This document shows positions 24,225 through 34,484 of a DNA stretch of 64,000 nucleotides, in pieces (within the stretch, counting starts at the first letter, position 1; each line of letters begins with the position of its first letter). The DNA comes from Halapricum hydrolyticum (lineage in GTDB: Archaea; Halobacteriota; Halobacteria; Halobacteriales; Haloarculaceae). The stretch covers positions 62,001-126,000 of the forward strand of contig JAOPKD010000005.1 in the NCBI GenBank assembly GCA_025517565.1, written 5' to 3'. The position numbers and the translations under genes are program-made. Below the pieces are notes generated by a model. It was not told where the DNA came from. It saw nothing but the letters and a program-made list of their open reading frames with translations, and made no database searches.

Positions 24225-26060
24225 TCAGTCCGTGGAGCCGCCCTTGCCGGGGTTCATCCGCAGATCGACGTCACCGGTGCCGAGTTTGATCGGCTTGCCG
24301 ACGATGACGTTCTCGGTGACGCCGTCGAGGCCGTCGACCTCGCCGTGGATGGCGGCGTCGAGCAGGTGCGAGACGGTCACCTCGAACGCCGCCCGGGCGA
24401 GGACGCTGTCCTTGCTACCGGAGATACCGTGGCGGCCGATCGACTCGATCTCGCCATCGTTGGTCATGATGTCCGCGACCAGCATCAGGTGGCGGACGTT
24501 CACGTCGTCCAACCCCTGTTCTTCGAGAGTGTTCATCGTCTCGTCGATGATCGCCTCGCGAGCGGCCTCGACTCCGAGGTTCCGGTATATCTCGTGAATG
24601 TTGTTACAGGTCGCCCGGGAGGCATCGACACCCTCGATGTCCAGCACGTCACCCAGCGCCGATCCCTCGGTGTAGAGGACGAACTCCTCGCCCTTTTCGG
24701 TCTCTTCCTTGCGGATGACGACGCGGGAGACGTCCTCGATCCCCTTGAAGACGATCTCCCGGAGGTCCTCCACGAGTTGCAGCAGATCGCGATAGGACGG
24801 CTCTTCCGGGCCGAACTCGATAAGCATCCCCGACTGGCGGGTCTGGACGCCGAGGGCCGACTCGATAGTCGAGGCGATCTCCTCGGCGACGGCCTCGACG
24901 TCGTCGACGGTCGGCCACCGCTCGGCCAGCGTGTCGGGGTTGAGATCGATCTGGACGAGCATGTCCGCGACGTTGGTGGAGATGTCCCCCAGCGCGAGGA
25001 TCTTCGTCGCCTCGATCTTCCAGACGACCTCGTGGGCGCGCTCGCGCTCTGTCGCGTACTCGTCTTCGAGGTGGACCGTCATCATCGGGGTGTCCGGCGT
25101 CTTCCGGGCGTCCACCAGCTCGATGAGCCGCGGCAGCCCCTGCGTCACGTCGATCTCGGCAACACCCGCGTAGTGGAACGTGTTCATCGTGTTGTGGGTC
25201 ACGACGCCCTGCGCGGTCGTGAACGTCTCCAGCCCGGCCACCGAGAAGTCGTAGACGTACTCGTGATCCGGCTCGACGGTCTCGATGGACTCGATGCGGT
25301 CCCACGAGGCTGTCCCGACGATACTCGATTGCTGTGATGCTTTCGAAGCGACAACGCCTCCATCGGTGAGCGCCGTCTCGGCTTCCAGCGTCGAAACGTC
25401 TGCTTCACCGGCCCGCGCGTCGTACTCGCCGGCGACTGGTAGTTCGTCACCGACAGCGAGTTCGTCACCGGCGATCGGGACGATGTCACCGCTGTCGTCT
25501 TGCACGACGAACGAGTGAGCTTTGGTCGCTCGAATCGACCGCCCCGATTCGAGTTCGAACCGGAGCAGTTCCTCGGGCGCTTCGTGGCGACTTACCTGTT
25601 CGAGCGGTTTCCACTCGACGCGCTCGTCGGCTCGAAGCGAGAGCACTTCCATGCCCTCGGGACCAGACGTGACTTCGTGTCCATCTACGTCGGCGGACTC
25701 TCGCACAGCCATCAGCCCGTCGATCAGCGATCCGATCTCGGTAACGTCAGTCTCGCCGTCGCGCCGGACGAGAACTTTCTCGTCGTATGGAACGGACATC
25801 TGGGTCCCGGGTTCCCCGATCGACTGAGCGGAGACGGTCCCGACGGGATCCAGCGGATCGACGCGCGTGTTGACGTACCGGGATTCGACCGCGGAGGCGA
25901 CCTCTTCGACGGCCTCCAGGTCCATCCCGCCGCGATCGTCGATCGTCTCGTACAGTTCGTTTTTCAGGCGTCGCGGCAGATCCGTGTCCTCGACGAGGAG
26001 TTCGACGTCCTCGTCGACGAACTCGAATCGGTCCGTGGCGTGGTATTGTGTCTCGCTCAT
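24225..26060 (-). CDS. rpoA2: DNA-directed RNA polymerase subunit A'' with intein
   Basis: 611 residues, of which 202 form an intein (residues 89-290). The spliced product would be 409 residues, normal for A'', the C-terminal part of the largest subunit. The join gives [18 protein letters not shown], the conserved trigger-loop region of the active centre. After the intein come [20 protein letters not shown] and the C-terminal [20 protein letters not shown]. Splicing is needed for a working polymerase. The start overlaps the A' stop by 1 nt, so translation is coupled. Confidence 0.95.
   Translation of the reverse strand: MSETQYHATDRFEFVDEDVELLVEDTDLPRRLKNELYETIDDRGGMDLEAVEEVASAVESRYVNTRVDPLDPVGTVSAQSIGEPGTQMSVPYDEKVLVRRDGETDVTEIGSLIDGLMAVRESADVDGHEVTSGPEGMEVLSLRADERVEWKPLEQVSRHEAPEELLRFELESGRSIRATKAHSFVVQDDSGDIVPIAGDELAVGDELPVAGEYDARAGEADVSTLEAETALTDGGVVASKASQQSSIVGTASWDRIESIETVEPDHEYVYDFSVAGLETFTTAQGVVTHNTMNTFHYAGVAEIDVTQGLPRLIELVDARKTPDTPMMTVHLEDEYATERERAHEVVWKIEATKILALGDISTNVADMLVQIDLNPDTLAERWPTVDDVEAVAEEIASTIESALGVQTRQSGMLIEFGPEEPSYRDLLQLVEDLREIVFKGIEDVSRVVIRKEETEKGEEFVLYTEGSALGDVLDIEGVDASRATCNNIHEIYRNLGVEAAREAIIDETMNTLEEQGLDDVNVRHLMLVADIMTNDGEIESIGRHGISGSKDSVLARAAFEVTVSHLLDAAIHGEVDGLDGVTENVIVGKPIKLGTGDVDLRMNPGKGGSTD
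25191..25796 (-). mobile_element. Mini-intein in RpoA''
   Basis: 202 residues from Ser89 to Asn290 of the host protein. Block A begins [14 protein letters not shown], block B has the TxxH pattern in [10 protein letters not shown], and block G ends QGVVTHN with Thr as the +1 extein residue. There is room for only a short linker between splicing blocks and no LAGLIDADG endonuclease pair is visible. It is therefore probably splicing-competent but unable to home by itself. Confidence 0.9.
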
Positions 26061-28975
26061 CAGTCATCACCCTCCGCGAGCCACCAGTCGTCGGCGTGCT
26101 CAGAGAGGTTGGTCGGTCGCTTCTCGGTGCCGAGGAACTGCTGTTTTTCGGTCTCGTCGGCGAACTCTTCGTCGAGGATCCGCTCGGTTATGTCCTCGAC
26201 GTCGACGGCGTCCTCATCCATGCTCGAGGAGACCTCGACCGGCGAGGTGCCGTCCTCGCCGAACTCGAACTGGACAATCGTATCCGAGGTGTCCCGAACG
26301 GTCCCGTCGTATTGCGTTTCGAGTTCGGAGAGGGCGTTGATCAGCCGCCGCTGGAGGTACCCGGACTTGGAGGTCCGGACTGCCGTGTCGACCAGACCCT
26401 CGCGGCCACCCATCGCGTGGAAGAAGAACTCCTTGGGTTCCAGCCCCTCGCGGTAGGAGTGCTCGACGAACCCGTGAGCGTCCGCACTCAGGTCGTTCTG
26501 ACGGTAATGGGAGAGGGTCCGGTTCTCGTAACCGCGGTTGATCCGCTCGCCGCGGACTGCCTGCTGGCCGACTGCACCGGCCATCTGCGTGAGGTTCAGC
26601 ATCGACCCACGCGCACCGGAATCGGCCATGATGACCGCGGGGTTGTCGTCGTCGAAGTGGTCCTCGGCGATGTCACCCGCGCTGTCGCGGGCCTTGCCCA
26701 GCGTCTGCATGATCTTCATCTCCAGGGTCTCATCGACGGTCCGGCCGGGCAGGGATTCGAGTTCGCCTCGCTCGTAGGTCTCGATGAGTTCCTCGACGCG
26801 TGCGTAGGCGTTCTCGATCGCCTCGTCGACCTGTTCCTGGGCCTCCGGCGGGATGGACTCGTCGTCGATCCCGATCGAGAACCCGAAGTGCATGATCGTC
26901 CGGATCGCGAGCGTCCCGACCTCGTTGATGAAGATCCGGGCGCGCGTGCGATCGTACTGCTTGGCGATCGTGTCGACGATCTCACCGCCGAACGCGCCGA
27001 CGGCGTCCTCGTCGATCGTCCCTTCGACGTGCTGGCCGTCCTCGATGACGACCGTGTCGTCGGCGCTGGAGGTGAACTCCAGATCCAGTCCGTCCGGCAA
27101 CAGTTCCGAGAAGATGCTCCGGCCGGTCCAGTATTCCGTACCGTCGTCCTCGTGGCCGTCAGGTTCCGGCAGTTCGTCGACGCTGGTCGCCCGCAGCAAG
27201 TCCAGCGCCTGCGTCTCGTTGAAGGTGGGATTGGTGTGGGTCAGCAGGTACGTCGCGGAGATGTGGTCCTGGATGGCCCCGATGATGTTCTCGCCGAAGC
27301 GAGGGCTGAGCATCTGCTCCTGGACGCGCATCAGCACGCGCGCTTCCGCACGTGCCTCCTCGTTTTGCAGCGCGTGCATGTTCATCTCGTCGCCGTCGAA
27401 GTCGGCGTTGTACGGCGGGCAGACGACGGTGTTGAGCCGGAAGGTCTTGTACGGCATCACCACGACCTCGTGAGCCATGATCGACATCCGGTGCAGCGAC
27501 GGCTGGCGGTTGAAGATCACGATGTCGCCGTCGACGAGGTGCCGGGAGACCTCCCAGCCGGGCTTGACCTTCTCGGCGAGTTCCTCGCAGTTCTTCTCGG
27601 TCACTTTCAGTCGGCGGTTGTCCGGCCGGCGGACGTAGTTCGCGCCGGGATGGCCCTCGGGACCGTTTCGGACGTACCGACGCGCCTCTTCGAGGTTGCG
27701 CTCGGTGACGTTCATCGTCTGGGTCATCTCCTTGGCGACCCGATCCGGAACCCCGACCTCGTTGAGGCTGAGCGTCGGGTCCGGCGAGATGACCGTCCGT
27801 GCAGAGAAGTTGACACGCTTGCCGGACAGCGAGCCACGGAAGCGGCCTTCCTTGCCCTTCAGGCGCTGGGAGAGGGTCTTCAGCGGGCGACCCGAGCGGT
27901 GTCGGGCGGGCGGCGTCCCGCTGATCTCGTTGTCCATGAAGGTGGTGACGTGGTACTGCAACAGTTCCCAGAGGTCTTCGATGATCAGCTGGGGCGCGCC
28001 GGCCTCGCGGTTCTCCATGAACCGCTGGTTGATCCGGATGATGTCCACCAGCTTGTGCGTGAGGTCGTCCTCGCTGCGCTGGCCGTTGTCCAGCGTGATC
28101 GACGGCCGCGCCGTGACCGGTGGCACGGGGAGGACGGTCAGGATCATCCACTCCGGACGGGACTTCTCGGGATCGATCCCCAGCACTTCCAGGTCCTCGT
28201 CCGGGATGTCTTCGAACCAGTCCCGGATGTCACTGGGCATCAGCTTGTCCATGTCCTCCTCGGTGAGATCGACGTCGAGGGCCTTCTCGATGGCCTGGCG
28301 GTCCTCCTCGCGAGGACGGAACTCACCGGAGAGGATCTCCTGGATCCGGCCGGCGTCGATCCCCGTCTCGTCGGCCAGGTCGTGCGGCGAAACCGGCTCG
28401 TCGTCTTCCTCGTCGGGCTCCATCGCGGCGGCGATCCGCTGTGGGTACTCCGAGGAGAGCACCTGCTTGACCTCGTAGTAGGTCGTCGGCTTCTCGTGGT
28501 TGATGTCGTACTGCACCGCGCCACAGTGGGGACAGTAGTCCTTCTTGCGAGCCTGGCGGATCGCGGCCTTGGTGACGTCGTTGAGGTCGTCACCGAGCTC
28601 GCGCGTCCGGTCGAGGCGGTCGCGGAACTCCTGGCGTTCGTTCTCGTCGAGGGTGAGCCGCGAACACTCCCGGCAGGTCCCGCGCAGCAGTCGGCGGATG
28701 AGTTTCGAGAAGCCGACGTGGATCACGGGGGCGGCGAGTTCGATGTGGCCGAAGTGGCCGTTACACGAGCCGCTGTGTTTGCCACAGGTCTTGCATTCCA
28801 GTCCGGGGTCGATCACGCCCAGACGCGGGTCCATCAGTCCCATGTCGATGGGGAACCCGTCGTCGTCGTAGGTGTCGGCCGTGATGACCTTCGTGGCGCT
28901 CATGTCGCGATACTCCTCGGGATCCATCAGCCCGAAACTGAGACTCCCGATCGATTTCGGTGCGTGTCCTGACAT
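26060..28975 (-). CDS. rpoA1: DNA-directed RNA polymerase subunit A'
   Basis: 971 residues, the N-terminal part of the largest subunit. The catalytic magnesium-binding loop reads [13 protein letters not shown] (DNA about 27380-27418). A clamp zinc motif is seen as [20 protein letters not shown] and another Cys cluster follows at CRECSRL and [25 protein letters not shown] and [13 protein letters not shown] match the family. No intein interrupts it. It sits between B' (3-bp gap) and A'' (1-nt overlap). Confidence 0.97.
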   Translation of the reverse strand: MSGHAPKSIGSLSFGLMDPEEYRDMSATKVITADTYDDDGFPIDMGLMDPRLGVIDPGLECKTCGKHSGSCNGHFGHIELAAPVIHVGFSKLIRRLLRGTCRECSRLTLDENERQEFRDRLDRTRELGDDLNDVTKAAIRQARKKDYCPHCGAVQYDINHEKPTTYYEVKQVLSSEYPQRIAAAMEPDEEDDEPVSPHDLADETGIDAGRIQEILSGEFRPREEDRQAIEKALDVDLTEEDMDKLMPSDIRDWFEDIPDEDLEVLGIDPEKSRPEWMILTVLPVPPVTARPSITLDNGQRSEDDLTHKLVDIIRINQRFMENREAGAPQLIIEDLWELLQYHVTTFMDNEISGTPPARHRSGRPLKTLSQRLKGKEGRFRGSLSGKRVNFSARTVISPDPTLSLNEVGVPDRVAKEMTQTMNVTERNLEEARRYVRNGPEGHPGANYVRRPDNRRLKVTEKNCEELAEKVKPGWEVSRHLVDGDIVIFNRQPSLHRMSIMAHEVVVMPYKTFRLNTVVCPPYNADFDGDEMNMHALQNEEARAEARVLMRVQEQMLSPRFGENIIGAIQDHISATYLLTHTNPTFNETQALDLLRATSVDELPEPDGHEDDGTEYWTGRSIFSELLPDGLDLEFTSSADDTVVIEDGQHVEGTIDEDAVGAFGGEIVDTIAKQYDRTRARIFINEVGTLAIRTIMHFGFSIGIDDESIPPEAQEQVDEAIENAYARVEELIETYERGELESLPGRTVDETLEMKIMQTLGKARDSAGDIAEDHFDDDNPAVIMADSGARGSMLNLTQMAGAVGQQAVRGERINRGYENRTLSHYRQNDLSADAHGFVEHSYREGLEPKEFFFHAMGGREGLVDTAVRTSKSGYLQRRLINALSELETQYDGTVRDTSDTIVQFEFGEDGTSPVEVSSSMDEDAVDVEDITERILDEEFADETEKQQFLGTEKRPTNLSEHADDWWLAEGDD

Positions 28976-28978
28976 GGT

Positions 28979-30805
28979 TTAGACTGCGTCCTCCAGTTCG
29001 ATCCGCGGCGCGATGCCCAGTGCTTTCATCTCGTCGAGCAGGAGCTTGAACGCGTAGCTCATCTCGATCTCGTGGACGTCGGTCTCCTCCCCACAGTTGG
29101 GGCAGTACACGCGGCGCTGCTCGACGTCCTCGACGGCGGTCATCCCACACTCGGCACAGACGTGGATGAACTCCCGGTCGGATTCATCGAGCAGTCGCTC
29201 TTTGAGCGTCATCGCCGCGCCGTGGCCGATGAACACGTCCCGTTCCATCTCTCCGATGCGCAGACCACCTTCGCGGGCGCGACCCTCCGTGGGCTGGCGG
29301 GTCAGCACCTGAACCGGTCCGCGCGAGCGGGCGTGGATCTTGTTCGAGACCATGTGGTAGAGCTTCTGGTAGAAAATGTCGCCGACGAAGATGTCGGCCT
29401 CGATCTTCTCGCCAGTGACACCGGAGTACATGGTCTCCTTGCCGCTGGAGTCGAACCCGTGTTCCTCTAGCGAGTCGCGGAGTTCCTCCTCGTCCTCACC
29501 GGTGAAGGCGGTCCCGTCGACCCGGCGGCCTTCCAGCGCGCCGACCTTCCCACCGATCATCTCGAGGATGTGTCCGACGGTCATCCGCGACGGCAGCGCG
29601 TGGGGGTTGAGGATGAGGTCCGGTACGACTCCCTCCTCGGTGAAGGGCATGTCCTCCTGGGGCGCGATGTGGCCGACGACACCCTTCTGGCCGTGTCGGG
29701 AGGCGAACTTGTCCCCGAGTTCGGGGATCCGTTCGTCCCGGACCTTGACCTTCGAGAGCTTCGAGCCGTCCTCGCCTTCCATCAGGGTGACGGTGTCGAC
29801 GATCCCGCTCTCGCCGGACCGCATCGTTACCGACGTTTCACGACGCTTCTGGGGGGAGAGCCCGCCCATGTCGTCCGGCTCTTCGAGGAACCGCGGCGGC
29901 GAGGTCTTGCCGAGCAGGACCGCGTTCTCGTCGACGCGCGTCTCGGGGTTGACCAGACCGTCCTCGTCCAGATGGGTGTAGGCGTCCTCGCCGCGAGCGC
30001 CCCGGACCTCGTCGTCCGGGATCTCGAAGCGATCCTCCTGGCCGCCGGGATAGCGTCGCTCCTCACCCTCGTAGGTCCGGAAGAAGTGCGAGCGAGCCAG
30101 CGCACGCTCGACCGAGCCCTTGTTGAGGACGAGCGCGTCCTCGATGTTGAACCCTTCGTAGCTCATGACGGCGACGACGAAGTTCTGAGCCGCGGGGCGC
30201 TCGTCGTAGCCGATCTGCTCTGTCGTCTGGGTCTTGACCATCGACAGCTGCGGGTAGTGCAGCAAGTGTTGACGGGTGTCGGGTCGGACCCGGTAGTTCG
30301 CGCTGGGCAGTCCCAGCGACTGTTTGATCATCCCCGACCCCATCGTAATGCGCGGGCTCGCGTTGTGCTCGGGGTAGGGGATCATCCCGGCACCGATCCC
30401 GAAGATGAGCTGCGGATCGACTTCGAGGTGCGTGTGATCCGCAGTGAGTTCCTCGCGGTCGACAGCGACGAGGATATCCTCTTCCTCCTCGGCGTCGATG
30501 AACTCGATATAGCCCCGGTCGACGAGATCCTGGAAGTCGATCTCGTCCTCCTCGAGCAGTTCGACCTCGCGCTCGGTCAACAGCGGTTCGCCGTCCTCGA
30601 CGACGATAAGCGGTCGCCGTGCACGACCGGCGTCGGCGTTGATGATGACTTCCCGCGTTCGGTCTTTGACCGAAACGTTGACCATCTCGCTGACCTCGCC
30701 GCGGCGGCGGGCCTGGCGGATCTGTTCGGCGAGCTGTTCGGGGTCGGGATGTGTCCCGACCAGACTTCCGTTGACGTAGACTTTCGCGTCGCGTCCCTGA
30801 CTCAT
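28979..30805 (-). CDS. rpoB1: DNA-directed RNA polymerase subunit B'
   Basis: 608 residues, the C-terminal half of the second-largest subunit, split from B'' as in most euryarchaea. Core motifs include [33 protein letters not shown] near the active site, and the zinc cluster CAECG and CPNCG near the C-terminus. The ATG lies 3 bp after the B'' stop. All RNAP genes read from the minus strand. Confidence 0.97.
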   Translation of the reverse strand: MSQGRDAKVYVNGSLVGTHPDPEQLAEQIRQARRRGEVSEMVNVSVKDRTREVIINADAGRARRPLIVVEDGEPLLTEREVELLEEDEIDFQDLVDRGYIEFIDAEEEEDILVAVDREELTADHTHLEVDPQLIFGIGAGMIPYPEHNASPRITMGSGMIKQSLGLPSANYRVRPDTRQHLLHYPQLSMVKTQTTEQIGYDERPAAQNFVVAVMSYEGFNIEDALVLNKGSVERALARSHFFRTYEGEERRYPGGQEDRFEIPDDEVRGARGEDAYTHLDEDGLVNPETRVDENAVLLGKTSPPRFLEEPDDMGGLSPQKRRETSVTMRSGESGIVDTVTLMEGEDGSKLSKVKVRDERIPELGDKFASRHGQKGVVGHIAPQEDMPFTEEGVVPDLILNPHALPSRMTVGHILEMIGGKVGALEGRRVDGTAFTGEDEEELRDSLEEHGFDSSGKETMYSGVTGEKIEADIFVGDIFYQKLYHMVSNKIHARSRGPVQVLTRQPTEGRAREGGLRIGEMERDVFIGHGAAMTLKERLLDESDREFIHVCAECGMTAVEDVEQRRVYCPNCGEETDVHEIEMSYAFKLLLDEMKALGIAPRIELEDAV

Positions 30806-30808
30806 TGT

Positions 30809-32377
30809 TTAATCGTCTGCGGGCTGCTGTGTTTCGATGCTCTCGATGCCGGGGATGCCCTGGACTCCCATGTCGGCGAGCGACTGTTTCAGATTCTGTG
30901 CGTCCTCGATGTTCTGACTGAGCTCCATCGCCTGCGCGAAGTTCTTCACCAGCCCACAGTTCGGACCCTCCGGCGTCTCGGAGGGGCAGATACGACCCCA
31001 CTGGGTCGCGTGCAGGTCCCGCGCCTCGAAGTGTGGCTGACTGCGCGACAGCGGCGAGCGCAGCCGACGCAAGTGAGAGAGGACTCCCATGAAGTCCGTC
31101 CGGTCAACGAGCTGAGAGACGCCCGAACGGCCACCGACCCAGTTGCCGGTCGCGAGCGGGTGTTCCAGTCGTTCCGTGAGGACGTCCGAGCGGACGACCG
31201 TGGAAACGGAGAGCTGGCGGTTGCGCATGTTGGCGCGTTCGAGCTGGTACTTCACGTCGCGCGCCAGCTTGTTCAGCGCCGTCCGGAACAGGTCTCGCAT
31301 GAGGTCACCGGAGACTTTCAGGCGCTTGTTGGCATAGTGGTCCTTGTCGTCTGACTCCCGGCGATCCAGCGCCAGTTCGAAGCAGGCCTCGGCCATCCGA
31401 CAGAGGTAGTAGGCCTTGTTGATCCGAACCTCCTCTTCGTCGACACCTTCCTCGTGAAGGTGCGGCAGGAGATAGCGGTCGATGACGTAGTTGGCGCGCT
31501 TGAGCTGGTAGTTTTTGCCCTGGCCCGAGGCGACGCGCTTGCCGAGTTTCTCGATGGCTTCCTCGGTCGTCTGGACGTCGGCGGCCTCCAGATTCTCGAG
31601 CATGAACTTCACGATCTCGGGGTCGTCGCTGACGCGGTGGACGATCTCCTCGTCGGATTCCAGTCCGAGCGCGCGCACGAGCGTGACGAAATTGACCGAG
31701 CCCGAGACAGAGGGGAACGACACTTCAAGCAGTCCGTCGCGAGTACGCTCGGTCAGCACCAGCGCGCGGTAGCCACGGCGCTGGGAGAAGGTCTTTGCGA
31801 CCTGAACCTCGTCGCCGTATTTGGTGTCGTATTCGGCGAGGATCTTGTTCGGCGCGAGGTCCTCGCTGGTCATCAGCACGCGTTCGGAGCCGTTGACAAT
31901 GAAGTAGCCGCCGGGATCGGCCGGGTCCTCACCGATGTCGATCAGTTCCTTCTCGGAGAAGCCGGCGATGTTGCACTTCTGCGAGCCGACCATGATCGGC
32001 ATGCGGCCGATCTTGGTCTCGGTCTGGTCGACGACGCGTTCTTCCTCCTCCTCGCCGCCCTTGACGATCGCCATTTCCATGAAGACCGGCGCGGCGTAGG
32101 TGATGTTCCGCAGCCGGGCTTCCTGGGGGTAGAGCAGTTCTTCGGAGCCGTCGGCCTCCCGAACCCGGGGCGTGACGACGCGGACGTCGCCCAGTTCGAC
32201 CCAGACGGGTTCCTGGCCTTCCTTGTCCCCGATATCGGTTTCGATGGTCGCCTTCTCGTCGACGACCTCCTGCATGCCGCGTTCGAGGAACGCGTTGAAC
32301 GACCGGAAGTGGTGTTCGGCGAGTCGATCCTTCGAGAAGTATGCCCGTGAAATGGTTCGGCGTTGTTCTGTATCCAT
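30809..32377 (-). CDS. rpoB2: DNA-directed RNA polymerase subunit B''
   Basis: 522 residues, the N-terminal half of the second-largest subunit. It contains SERVLMTSEDLAPNKILAEY, GYFIVNGSERV and, near the end, GRICPSETPEGPNCGLVKNF, the classic RNAP beta motif. It starts 2 bp after rpoH. Together with B' it forms the wall, lobe and protrusion of the enzyme. Confidence 0.97.
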   Translation of the reverse strand: MDTEQRRTISRAYFSKDRLAEHHFRSFNAFLERGMQEVVDEKATIETDIGDKEGQEPVWVELGDVRVVTPRVREADGSEELLYPQEARLRNITYAAPVFMEMAIVKGGEEEEERVVDQTETKIGRMPIMVGSQKCNIAGFSEKELIDIGEDPADPGGYFIVNGSERVLMTSEDLAPNKILAEYDTKYGDEVQVAKTFSQRRGYRALVLTERTRDGLLEVSFPSVSGSVNFVTLVRALGLESDEEIVHRVSDDPEIVKFMLENLEAADVQTTEEAIEKLGKRVASGQGKNYQLKRANYVIDRYLLPHLHEEGVDEEEVRINKAYYLCRMAEACFELALDRRESDDKDHYANKRLKVSGDLMRDLFRTALNKLARDVKYQLERANMRNRQLSVSTVVRSDVLTERLEHPLATGNWVGGRSGVSQLVDRTDFMGVLSHLRRLRSPLSRSQPHFEARDLHATQWGRICPSETPEGPNCGLVKNFAQAMELSQNIEDAQNLKQSLADMGVQGIPGIESIETQQPADD

Positions 32378-32379
32378 GC

Positions 32380-32607
32380 TTACTCGATGACGAGTCGATA
32401 GACGACCGCTCGGTCTGTGGTTCGCGAATCGCGCTCGACCTTGATCACGTCGCCGACCTCGGCCTCGTCTGGCAGCGCGGGGTCGGTGCGTTTGATCTTC
32501 GGCAGGTCGGTTTTCTTGATGTCGTACTCTGCGAGTACGTCCTCGAGTTCGTCGCTGTCGAGGACGGTGTGGTCCGGGACGAGTTCGTGTTGGCTTACGT
32601 CTACCAT
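32380..32607 (-). CDS. rpoH: DNA-directed RNA polymerase subunit H
   Basis: 75 residues, the archaeal Rpo5 subunit equivalent to the C-terminal domain of eukaryotic Rpb5. The sequence [19 protein letters not shown], then [20 protein letters not shown] and the end [10 protein letters not shown] are typical. First gene of the RNAP operon. Its promoter must lie in the 305-bp gap up to the tRNA gene. Confidence 0.95.
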   Translation of the reverse strand: MVDVSQHELVPDHTVLDSDELEDVLAEYDIKKTDLPKIKRTDPALPDEAEVGDVIKVERDSRTTDRAVVYRLVIE

Positions 32608-32912
32608 GTGTGGTGGGGGTTTGACCGGCTAGAGAAGGCTGTTCGAGATACTACAGCCACATATTGGCGGCACGCATTTAACGCTTGCCAAAACCGCCTG
32701 CAACAGCTATCGGCGACCCCGCGAACAGTACCTGTGCGTACGTGGACCACAGACAAAGGTGTTTGGGTATATCTGAGCCGAACGGGCCACCCTGACTACG
32801 AATCGGTTCGGACCATGGCGACCCACCCGGAGTGACGTGAGTGAACGCCACACACTGCGCCCTCGTTTGGAAAGCCTTAATACTAGGACCCCGGTACGGA
32901 TGAGTGCAGCAA
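32608..32912. promoter_or_regulatory. Intergenic region between rpoH and tRNA-Asp
   Basis: 305 bp without a convincing gene. On the minus strand GTTAAATG and CCAATATG, 50-85 bp before rpoH, are possible TATA boxes for the RNAP operon, implying a short leader. On the plus strand CTTAATA at about 32876-32882 lies about 32 bp before the tRNA and is its likely promoter. The middle holds nothing I can identify. Confidence 0.4.
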
Positions 32913-32985
32913 GCCCGGATGGTGTAGTGGCCCATCATACGACCCTGTCACGGTCGTGACGCGGGTTCAAATCCCGCTCCGGGCG
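32913..32985 (+). tRNA. tRNA-Asp (GTC)
   Basis: Acceptor arms GCCCGGA and TCCGGGC with discriminator G enclose a full cloverleaf. The anticodon stem CGACC/GGTCG carries the loop CTGTCAC (anticodon GTC at 32947-32949). The T arm is GCGGG-TTCAAAT-CCCGC. The CCA end is not encoded and there is no intron. An upstream CTTAATA box fits. Confidence 0.95.
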
Positions 32986-33022
32986 TACTTTTGCGGCGAG
33001 CAAATTCGCGAGCCGCAAATAC

Positions 33023-33145
33023 CTAAGAGCGGATTTGAACCCTGGAAGACGAGCGTCAGCGAGTCTTCGTGCGGTTCAAATTCCGGGAGACGAGGTCTCC
33101 CGGCCCTCGCGAACCTACTCGGATCGCTCAGTCCCGCTCCGGGCG
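33023..33145 (+). repeat. Decayed tRNA-Asp 3'-end copies
   Basis: Downstream of the tRNA lie GGATTTGAACCCTGG (about 33025-33039), GGTTCAAATTCCGGG (33073-33087) and an exact 14-bp copy of the tRNA 3' end, TCCCGCTCCGGGCG (33132-33145). None forms a full tRNA. They look like footprints of tRNA-targeted integration or tail duplication. Confidence 0.5.
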
Positions 33146-33257
33146 CTTTCTGTTGACGCAAACGGCGAGCGGAGCGAGCCACTGCGTCGACGAAACGCCG
33201 ACGAGGGAGTGGCAACGGATCAGACAACGAGCCGGAAACGTCCGACAGGAAAGGGAT

Positions 33258-34469
33258 TTACTGCTGCAGTCGTTCGACGACGAGTTCGTCCAGGTCCTCG
33301 CGGAGTTCGTCGACCGCGATCTCCTCCATGACCGGCACGAAGAAGCCTTCGACGAGCATGTCCGTCGCACGTTTCTCGTCGACCCCGCGGGAAGTCATGT
33401 AGAACAGGTCTTCAGCGTCGACCTGTCCGACCGTCGCGGAGTGGCTGGCCTCGGTGTCGTGGTTGTTGATGATCAGCTTCGGGGAGGCGTCGGCCTCGCT
33501 GTCGTCGCTCAACATCAGGGTGTTCTCGCGCTGATACGAGGAGGTGTCCCAGGCTTCGCGACCGACGTCCTGAACGCCCTCGTAGACCGAGCGTGCCTCA
33601 TCGTCCAGTACGCCGCGGGTAACGAGGTCGGCGACAGTGTGCTCGCCCTCGTGCCAGACACGGCTGGCCAGATCGAAGTGCTGGTCCCCGTGGCCGAAGA
33701 ACGCGCCGACGATCTTCGACTCGCTGGAGTCGCCCAGCAGGCGCGTTTCGACGCTCGTCTTTGTCAGTCGAGAGCCGATGTTGCCCTCGATCCAGTTGAC
33801 CGTGGCGTAGGTATCGGCATGGCCGCGCTTGACCGAGAAGTTGTACGTCTCCTCGCTGAGGTTCTGCAGCGCGCCGTACTGGACGTGGGCGTTCTCGCGC
33901 GCGTCGACTTCAACGATCCCGGAGTAGTAGCGGTTGCCGTCCACGCCGTCGCCAGTAGACTGGCGTTCGAGGATCGTCACCGACGACGACTCCTCCGCGA
34001 CGACCAGCGTGTAGTTGAACAGCGACTGGCTGTTCATCCGCGTCCGGATCTTCACGTCTTCCGCGTCGACGCCCTCCGGGACGTAGATGACCGTGCCAGC
34101 GCTGAAAAGCGCCGTCGAGAGCGCAGTGAGGTAGTCCCGCTGGGGGTCGACGATGCTGCCGAACGTCTCCTCGATCAGGTCGCCGTGCTCGGCCAGTGCC
34201 TCGGACCACTCCAGCACGTCGACGCCTTCGGCTTCGACGCGGTCTTTCTCCTGGGCGCGATCGAGCGGATCGACGATCCGTTCGTATTCGAGCGCGTCGA
34301 GGTTCGTCCAGTCGCGACCCGGCGTCCGGATGACGCTGGGCATGTCGAGATCGTCGAGCGCCGTCAGAGCGTCCAGACGCGTCTCCAGCAGCCACTCGGG
34401 CTCGTCCAGATCTTCGCTGATCGTCCGTACCTGTTCCTCGGTGAGATTTGCGTGTACCTGCGTGCTCAT
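33258..34469 (-). CDS. sufD: Fe-S cluster assembly protein SufD
   Basis: 403 residues, the SufD beta-helix partner in the SufBCD scaffold. Family stretches include VIYVPEGVDAEDVKIRT, GAFFGHGDQHFDLASRVWHE and the C-terminal ATVGQVDAEDLFYMTSRGVD followed by an EGFFVP-type end. It lacks the SufB-type Cys. Last gene of sufCBD, 15 bp after sufB. Assembles clusters with SufB and the ATPase SufC. Confidence 0.93.
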   Translation of the reverse strand: MSTQVHANLTEEQVRTISEDLDEPEWLLETRLDALTALDDLDMPSVIRTPGRDWTNLDALEYERIVDPLDRAQEKDRVEAEGVDVLEWSEALAEHGDLIEETFGSIVDPQRDYLTALSTALFSAGTVIYVPEGVDAEDVKIRTRMNSQSLFNYTLVVAEESSSVTILERQSTGDGVDGNRYYSGIVEVDARENAHVQYGALQNLSEETYNFSVKRGHADTYATVNWIEGNIGSRLTKTSVETRLLGDSSESKIVGAFFGHGDQHFDLASRVWHEGEHTVADLVTRGVLDDEARSVYEGVQDVGREAWDTSSYQRENTLMLSDDSEADASPKLIINNHDTEASHSATVGQVDAEDLFYMTSRGVDEKRATDMLVEGFFVPVMEEIAVDELREDLDELVVERLQQ

Positions 34470-34484
34470 GATATCGACCGGGGA

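Noticed and set aside
26048..28972. 974-codon plus-strand frame over RNAP A'
   Set aside because: Antisense shadow of rpoA1, which has all catalytic motifs.
33023..33145. Additional tRNA genes after tRNA-Asp
   Set aside because: Only T-arm and acceptor-end pieces are present; no anticodon arm can be folded.
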